A stretch of 64,000 nucleotides of DNA from Sarcocystis neurona. Lineage: Eukaryota > Apicomplexa > Conoidasida > Eucoccidiorida > Sarcocystidae. Location: NCBI GenBank assembly GCA_000727475.1, contig KL647291.1, forward strand, positions 3,970,992-4,034,991, written 5' to 3'. The notes under the pieces were generated by a model. The model was given only the letters and a program-made list of their open reading frames with translations. It was not told the origin of the DNA and made no database searches. Of the stretch, positions 58,094 to 64,000 are shown one piece after another; the stretch's first letter is position 1, and every line of letters starts with the position of its first letter. The position numbers were made by a program, and so were the translations under genes.

Positions 58094-60472
58094 TTAATCG
58101 AACAGGGAGAATCCCATGTCGTCTTCCTCCTCTTCGGGCTCCTCCTTCTTCTCCTCCTTCGCAGGAGCAGCACTAGCTGCAGCGGGAGCGCCACCCGCAG
58201 CAGCGGCTGCACCTCCTGCTGCTGGGGCAGCTACGGCAGCAGAGCCAGCGTTGAACAGCATCTCCCTGGAAGCAAAACCGGCACCACCAACAACAACAAC
58301 GTGTCGCACAGGGCGTGCGCATAGAACAAAGCGTGGCCGCACCAGGAATCTGTCACTACAAAGCACCATGCCCGACACGCAGAAGCCACGGACCCGTGTA
58401 CAACGAAGTGATACGCCAGAAGCCTTCAGCAGAACACGAAAAAATATTTTCCTGGGAGAAGACACAAGTAACCTTAGTCTGCCCTCTCCGTTGCAAAGTT
58501 GCACAACGGTGTAGCATGCCACAAATGGGCTTCTTTGCTGCCGGGTCTAAATGTGCAGGCAAACATTGATGCTAAATCAGCATGTAGTCGCCCCACCCCT
58601 ACACGTGTACACAAGCTGCCGCGAATCTCTGTACACATGAATTCACGGATGGAAAAATGTATATTTGTTAACCTATGTAACGACGCAGAGGCTCTCACGG
58701 TTAGACACTTGCGTTGAAGCGCATGCGGTATCGGTGTAACGCAAGAATTAAAAATAAGATGCAGACCTCCGCGTAAAATAATAATACTTCGATTCGTGTC
58801 GTGAACATATGCATATACATATATATGTACGGGTACATAAACATACATTAACGCAGTTGCACTCTTTCACTAGTAAATATCGTTGCTTCCAACACTTGTC
58901 AATGAGTCTTCTCGCATCCAGTGGCAACAATATTGGATACAGGCTTGCAGCGCAAAGAACCTGTCACTTCGGTGATGAATTCCACATTGAGCACCTGCCA
59001 CTGCCACAACCTAAACACACATCCCATCCACCTTGACACAAGTGAGTAGGCATCGGTATATCACCCTGTAACGGTCTGCGATTTTCATACATCGGAACGG
59101 TACGCGCTGTACTACACACGAGGATGTACGGGTGAATACCTTGTGGGTTCCCACCCACTCGTCGTTACGTACTGCGTGGGTATCACAGTCTTTCATCTAC
59201 AACAGAAAGTATGGCCAGAAGGCCAATATATTCAACGCACTGGAAAGTCAATACATTCTTCATACCGGTCACAAATCACAGACTTTCACTTACAACAGAA
59301 AGTACGGCCAAAAAGTCAATATATTGTTCGCACCGGAAAGTCAATACATTCTCCAGACCGGTCACAAAGATGGGTAGGTCTTCCTCGATTCTAGGTGCTC
59401 GTGGGTTCTCGCAGATGAAAGCAGTACATTCGACATGGTTCTCTCGGGAGCCACACGGTGTCCGAAAGCAATTTGATCACGCAGAGATCCATACGGGATT
59501 GTGTAAGAGACGCATTACAGGTGCTTTAGATAATTCACATGATGTATGTTTATACAGAGAAGTGGACGAGCCTACGTTCCGGGTACGTCTCCATCATACA
59601 TGCTGGTTCGGCCTCCTGCCACAGTACGGACTATTTCGGGTCCCCTTCTCACCAGGCTTGTCTCTCTACCCAGTTTCACAAGTTCTACTTGGTAAACAGG
59701 TGTTCAGGAAGTGCCCTCTACTTGTATCTGCTTCAAAGTGCAACGCCTGGAGGGAGCACTTGTATGTATGTACGTACACATTACACAGCCTTCACCCTTG
59801 AACTCTCCGCAGTCCCACACCCAACGGGGGATCTCTTACGTGCTCCATCAGATTCGAAACTCCGAGCAAAGCTGCTTCCAGAGAATACAGCCGATTTCTC
59901 GACTAGTATATTTTGCCTTTTCTACCTCGCCTGTGGGATTTGACCGTGCTGGTGACATCTACCATGACTCTACCGATGTACGTACCGTCGGATGCATACT
60001 TACGTACCGCCGAAAACATACGCAAACGACCTAGAGGATGAATACATATACGTACATAGATGTGGGGAGCAAATATACCAGCCGGCAAAAACAAACATTT
60101 TCGTGTCGGCCCGTCGTGTTCCACACCATCCTGATCCCCCCTTGGGACCCATGCAGCAGCAGCGGCTCCTTCCGTAGACACTAATCTATACCTGTGTACA
60201 TACATGAGTGGAGGACAGAGAGCATGGATCTTGGATATTACCATCCACCTCCATCTGCCTTTCGCGACTTACGACACGTCTTGGCCCTGGAGGGCGCGTG
60301 CGAAGAGCATCGGCATGTAGGGCTCGACGGTGTTGCCAGAAGCCGCGACCAGTTTTTGAATGCTCTCCGCAGTGATATCCATCTTCTCGTCTGCGAGAAT
60401 CAGGGAAGCATACGTGCAGATCAGTTCCTGCTTTTGCTGCTCAGAGAGCTCGGATGTCGGTACGGCGGCCAT
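58094..60472 (-). CDS. RPLP1: 60S acidic ribosomal protein P1, two exons
   Basis: P1 pairs with P2 to form the flexible stalk of the 60S subunit, which recruits and stimulates translation GTPases. Exon 1 (60472-60273) encodes MAAVPTSELSEQQKQELICT and the helical dimerisation domain through LFARALQGQDV. Exon 2 (58265-58094) encodes EMLFNAGSAA, an Ala/Gly/Pro hinge, a KEEKKEEPEEEED acidic stretch and the universal stalk terminus DDMGFSLFD. The splice sites are TC/GTAAGT and CTTCCAG/G; the phase-2 join creates a Ser codon. The product is 123 residues, near the usual 105-120. The order of conserved N-terminal residues fits P1 rather than P2. The start codon is the first ATG of the conserved domain (context AAGATGGC). 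Confidence 0.95.
58266..60272 (-). other. RPLP1 intron, about 2.0 kb
   Basis: A single large GT-AG intron splits the P1 gene between the dimerisation domain and the hinge. It contains a 93-bp tandem duplication and mostly non-repetitive sequence. Several 60-200-codon frames on + within it are not supported. Confidence 0.8.
59184..59369. repeat. 93-bp tandem duplication inside the RPLP1 intron
   Basis: CACAG(T/A)CTTTCA(T/C) starts copies at 59184 and 59277. Both contain ACAACAGAAAGTA and GGAAAGTCAATACATTCT. The period is a multiple of three, so a + frame carries a 31-residue repeat (HLQQKV...RTGKSIHS), but the location in an intron of the opposite strand argues against coding. Confidence 0.85.
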
Positions 60473-61378
60473 CTTTCTGCCTTCGTAAAGCTTCCCCGAC
60501 GGAGATGCCGACGCGTATCCAGATGTGATTTGCCCCCTGGTGATGTAGAAACAACGCAAGACTTTCGCTGAAAAAACGATGCTGCAGAAAGTAAAATTTT
60601 CATGCGTGCCGCCGCGAAGAGTTTCAAAAGATCCAGGCCGACGCCACCGCCGCCTCTGCGAACAGAAAAGGGCAATCGGCAGCGGCCACTCCTCCAGGAC
60701 CGATGCATGCACTGTCCGGGCGCCAGAGATGCGGCAAGACGATTTAGAATGTCCCGGCCCCCCACACGACAGCTATATCGTCGATCGAGTCGCTGTTGAC
60801 GCTCTAACAACGCGCCTCAATAGCAGCAGCGGCAAACCTGCGCCGGCAACCGCAACAGCACCAGTATTGACGCCATGTACAAGCATGGCACCTGCAGCAG
60901 TAGGAGCGGCCACGCCACCACCACGATAGAGACAGCAGCAGTAACACGCTTATAAAGCGAATTCCCAGGGTGTCGTGTTGCATTTGCAGCCTAATATCCG
61001 TATGCTAAGCGGTCCAGCAGCGTACAGCAACAGCAGAGGAGTTGTGGCATCAACAGCAGACGAGTTGTGGCATCAACAGCGCTACAACAACATTCAGCTG
61101 CAGCTGCGGCAAGGAGCACCAGCAATGTACCTGTCGCCGCCAGGTAGAGGGATACTCATTTCTACACAGAGAGGCGCGAGCACCATCGACGGCACAAGAA
61201 AGAATACGGAGGCTGCGCAAGCCTCTGCACGGAAGACGTGAAGCGCATCTATATAAGTAGATACACTGCGGACCACATGGAAGCCTGACAACCAGCGGGA
61301 AGGACGGCAAGCGTATAGACAGAGAATTCCTACCGTACAAATGCCAGGGTTTGCTCCGTTGCGCGTTCACATTTACAT
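60473..61378. other. RPLP1 upstream region with CAG patch
   Basis: Positions 60.82-61.2 kb are CAG/GCA-rich on +. Candidate + frames end at 60929 (Ala/Pro-rich tail) and 61241 (containing GVVASTADELWHQQRYNN). A 19-bp direct repeat GAGTTGTGGCATCAACAGC occurs at 61039 and 61062. The region could hold exons of a gene divergent from RPLP1, but no full model was built. Confidence 0.3.
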
Positions 61379-61775
61379 ATAAATATGTATCTGTGCATGG
61401 TTACATACCTGTACATATATATATATATATATATATGCACGTATGAATGTATGAATGTATGTGTTCGTGGAAAAAGTATGGGAGGGTGGGCGCGCGTGAA
61501 CAAAGTCGCCTTACATATGTTTAACGGAGAAAAGACACATTTGCTACTTAACGTCATCGGTCCACCCACAGGTGTGTAATAGGGTTGGGAATCAGGTACC
61601 GTGTTGCCAACTCTTTATCGCGGTGGAGTGGACTTCTAGACCGAACTTCGAAAGTACATAGGTAGAGGGATTTGACGTGCCTACATATGTATATATACAT
61701 GTGTATATATATATGTATATGTGCCTACATATGTGTAGGAGCGCGTATGCGTAAACATGCAGGCATATATATATG

Positions 61776-61812
<37 letters not shown>

Positions 61813-61850
61813 GCGTGTCCATGTACACGTAGGCGTGTACATGCGTACAC
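61379..61850. repeat. (TA)n and TG/TA microsatellites
   Basis: Pure TA tracts lie at about 61416-61435 and 61778-61809, with TATG/TACG imperfect repeats between. No coding content beyond Tyr/Ile strings. Confidence 0.8.
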
Positions 61851-61979
61851 GTACATGCGCACACGCGAAGCGTCTGCGGCCGCGTACACTAATCCCCCTG
61901 CAGGGCCTACATCGTCCCCGATTGCGTTTTCACATTCTGATGAGCAACCAGTCAGTCGCCGCTTTGCAGCCACGCATGT

Positions 61980-62509
61980 ACCTGCACAAGGAGAGTGGAG
62001 AGAGAGGCGAAGCTCCCCCACGTTTGAGGCGTCATAATCATGGCCCTCAAGCAAAAGGAAACCACGTATGTATCTGTCCAGCGTGGTTGCAGTAATGTAA
62101 GGGGGGTCGTTTATCGCACCATCTTTACGATTTCCAGCAGGCCGCAGCATCAGCTTGTCGGCAGGACCTCGTAACAGTCATGCTAAGCTGTAGAAGGACA
62201 CCGGATCCCCAAATGTCCCATATGTGTTGAGGTCGAATAGACTCAATATAATAAAATACACCTGTATTTTACGTATATATGTATATATGTGTATATATAC
62301 GCCATTTCGATGCGTGTAAAGCCGTGCACGCAGCTTCTGCCCAACTGAAGCCGGCTGGAGAGTCCGGGTAGGCGCGTCAGTTTCCCGTATATTCCCTCGA
62401 ATTCTTTCTCTAGTGAAAAACACGACGCGGTGGCACAGGTTAAACATGCCACCATGTAGTCCCGAGGTAATCCAGTGAGAGCTTTTCGCCTTAATGCAGC
62501 GACTACCAT
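61980..62509 (-). CDS. Candidate exons of a hypothetical protein
   Basis: An ATG at 62509 opens a non-repetitive frame containing LTGLPRDYMVACLTCATASC and EKEFEGIYGKLTRLPGLSS, before running into TA sequence near 62.3 kb. Further along, about 62165-61980 encodes MLRPAGNRKDGAINDPPY and RGFLLLEGHDYDASNVGELR and ends at a CAG/GTACAT donor-like site. I could not find a phase-consistent join between the two parts. They may belong to one gene with an unrecognised boundary or to none. Confidence 0.28.
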
Positions 62510-62512
62510 TGT

Positions 62513-63211
62513 TTGTGTACTCGTTGTACTGTTATTGACATCATTGCTTACGTTCCTAGAGCTACGTTTGCTTGTCTCCCTGTTTTCACTGCTACATTTC
62601 GTAGAGAAATTCTACAAAGTGGGCACATCTACAAGTCACGTGACTACTACTGCAGTCCAAGTACTAATGTTGCGCTCTTGATTAGTGGGGCTGCTAGTGC
62701 CATTGAAGTCTTACGGATACATACAATTGTGGGTCGTCCACTTCTGCAGCTACGCACGTGGTTTCACCGTTCACTTTTCAAGGAATCTGAAGGAGCTGCT
62801 TCTCTTGACGCTGCTGCTAAGGCTGAATTGCTACTGCTGCTGTTTCGTCTGCTGCTGCAAGGGGACGGCAGCCCTCTCAGTAGATGTTCCGCGGAACGAT
62901 GTAATAAAGGTGTAATGGGGGCGACGTATCTCAATCCCGTACGTAGTTTACAAATCCAGAGCATCGTGCTTGCTGTGGTGCAGCACCGACTGCTGCCTAC
63001 AAGCAATCAGCGCATGCATCCAACATGTGTGAACTGCGTATGTGGAGGTTTCCTGGTCAGGTGCATTATAACTACGCAGGAGCATGCCGATGTGCAGCTG
63101 CTGCTGGTGCCTCCTGCCGCCATTCCCTCGTGCCGCTGCTGCTGCCTGCTGCAGCCGTTACCTCTGGAGCATACCAGAGCACATACAGACCCGACCCTTA
63201 CATGTGCGTAG
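62513..63211 (+). CDS. Candidate open frame or exon, hypothetical
   Basis: A + frame stays open for 232 codons. Its most protein-like part follows a possible acceptor, CCACTTCTGCAG, near 62749 and reads TWFHRSLFKESEGAASLDAA before a Leu-rich CTG stretch. A competing + frame in the same block is Leu/Cys-rich. No family, start or splice partner was identified, so this is weak. Confidence 0.2.
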   Translation: MCTRCTVIDIIAYVPRATFACLPVFTATFRREILQSGHIYKSRDYYCSPSTNVALLISGAASAIEVLRIHTIVGRPLLQLRTWFHRSLFKESEGAASLDAAAKAELLLLLFRLLLQGDGSPLSRCSAERCNKGVMGATYLNPVRSLQIQSIVLAVVQHRLLPTSNQRMHPTCVNCVCGGFLVRCIITTQEHADVQLLLVPPAAIPSCRCCCLLQPLPLEHTRAHTDPTLTCA

Positions 63212-64000
63212 TACCGCGCCGGAGTGGACGACTGACGCGTCCCCGGAAACGCGCGTTCTTTCCTGCACACGTCTGTGTGCAAGGTCCCTCGTCTGTTATC
63301 CTACACACGCATATATAGACCTGTGGCTGATTTCTTCATCTACTTGACTAGTGTATATTCATCTTTGAATACCTGTCTGCGGAAATGTGGATTCACACGC
63401 ATACGTGTCCAGCGTATATTTCTACTTCCTATATGTCTGTGTGCTTGCGTACGTTTACCCACACAAGTGTGGTGCCACTTCAACGTAAGCACCTAGGAAC
63501 TATCAGCGTTTCTGTGTACGCCCCTCACACGTGCAGTAACGTGTCCCAGAAACCCTCGGGGAAAGACAGTGCCTTCATTTTACAACCACGAGCGACGCTC
63601 ATGCACAGTTGACTGCTTCTTTTTGAAGATCCACTCCTGTTAGAATAAAGATCTGCAAACATACGTATCTACGTGTAGCTGCCATACACTTGTGCACGTG
63701 GTGCTATGTAGATTATGTGTACTGCACGCTTAAGTATACATTTGTAGGCATATACGCATACCTATGCGCATGATAACTAGAAACATCATTTTGATCTGGT
63801 TCGTGGATGCGGTGGTGATCAGTAAAATCGTGCGACGGCTGTAGTTGAAAGAATCCCCGGCTGCCTTGTCGTGCACTAAATCTGCAGTTCCTGCAGTTCA
63901 GGCACGTGCGCCACAGCAGTACGTCCCTCAGGCAACAACAGCTGTGAAGGGTCCAACCACATCTCTATATATCTGTGTGTGTCTGTCTCTACGTGTGCAA
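63212..64000. other. Right flank, nothing supported
   Basis: TG/TA-rich sequence with short frames only. An AATAAA hexamer occurs near 63644. No gene is supported up to the window end. Confidence 0.4.

Noticed and set aside
1..64000. CRISPR arrays, prokaryotic operons, IS elements or complete retrotransposons
   Set aside because: No spaced direct repeats, reverse transcriptase or transposase motifs, or terminal repeats were recognised; the spliced eukaryotic genes exclude a prokaryotic source.

Overview
The window reads as nuclear DNA of a coccidian apicomplexan, most likely an Eimeria species. The main evidence is the dense CAG/CTG triplet repeat in and around coding sequence, giving long Gln, Ala and Ser runs, together with (TA)n/(TG)n tracts, GT-AG introns of 1-2 kb and roughly one recognisable gene per 10-15 kb. 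No prokaryotic feature, CRISPR array, tRNA, rRNA or complete transposon was seen. The alternation of repeat-rich and repeat-poor stretches fits the R/P segmental layout described for Eimeria tenella chromosome 1.

Layout. 0.7-6.5 kb holds a repeat-rich hypothetical gene on the + strand (two exons inferred). 6.5-14.2 kb is mostly anonymous with short candidate exons. 14.2-17.0 kb is a Gln-rich then Ala/Pro-rich low-complexity reading region. 17.45-30.48 kb holds a seven-exon NOC2-type ribosome-biogenesis gene on the + strand. 31-44 kb is triplet-poor and contains a single-exon secreted or signal-anchored protein (35.2-36.9 kb, - strand), two weak multi-exon candidates, and a three-copy 139-bp tandem repeat. 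44.7-54.1 kb holds a very large three-exon ZIP-family zinc/iron transporter on the - strand, with a signal and His-rich N-terminal exon, eight predicted membrane helices and a reading-frame break at an 11-base poly-G tract. 54-58 kb is again repeat-poor. 58.1-60.5 kb holds the two-exon ribosomal stalk protein P1 gene (- strand). 60.5-64 kb is mixed, with several short candidate exons.

Three genes are well supported: NOC2 (nucleolar pre-60S assembly), ribosomal protein P1 (60S stalk) and the ZIP transporter (metal uptake). Two of the three act in the 60S ribosome pathway, but nothing here shows that they are co-regulated. Their exon joins were inferred by hand from GT/AG sites, phase agreement and family alignment, and all joins agree in phase. 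Entries labelled 'candidate' rest only on open frames and splice-like signals and could be wrong.
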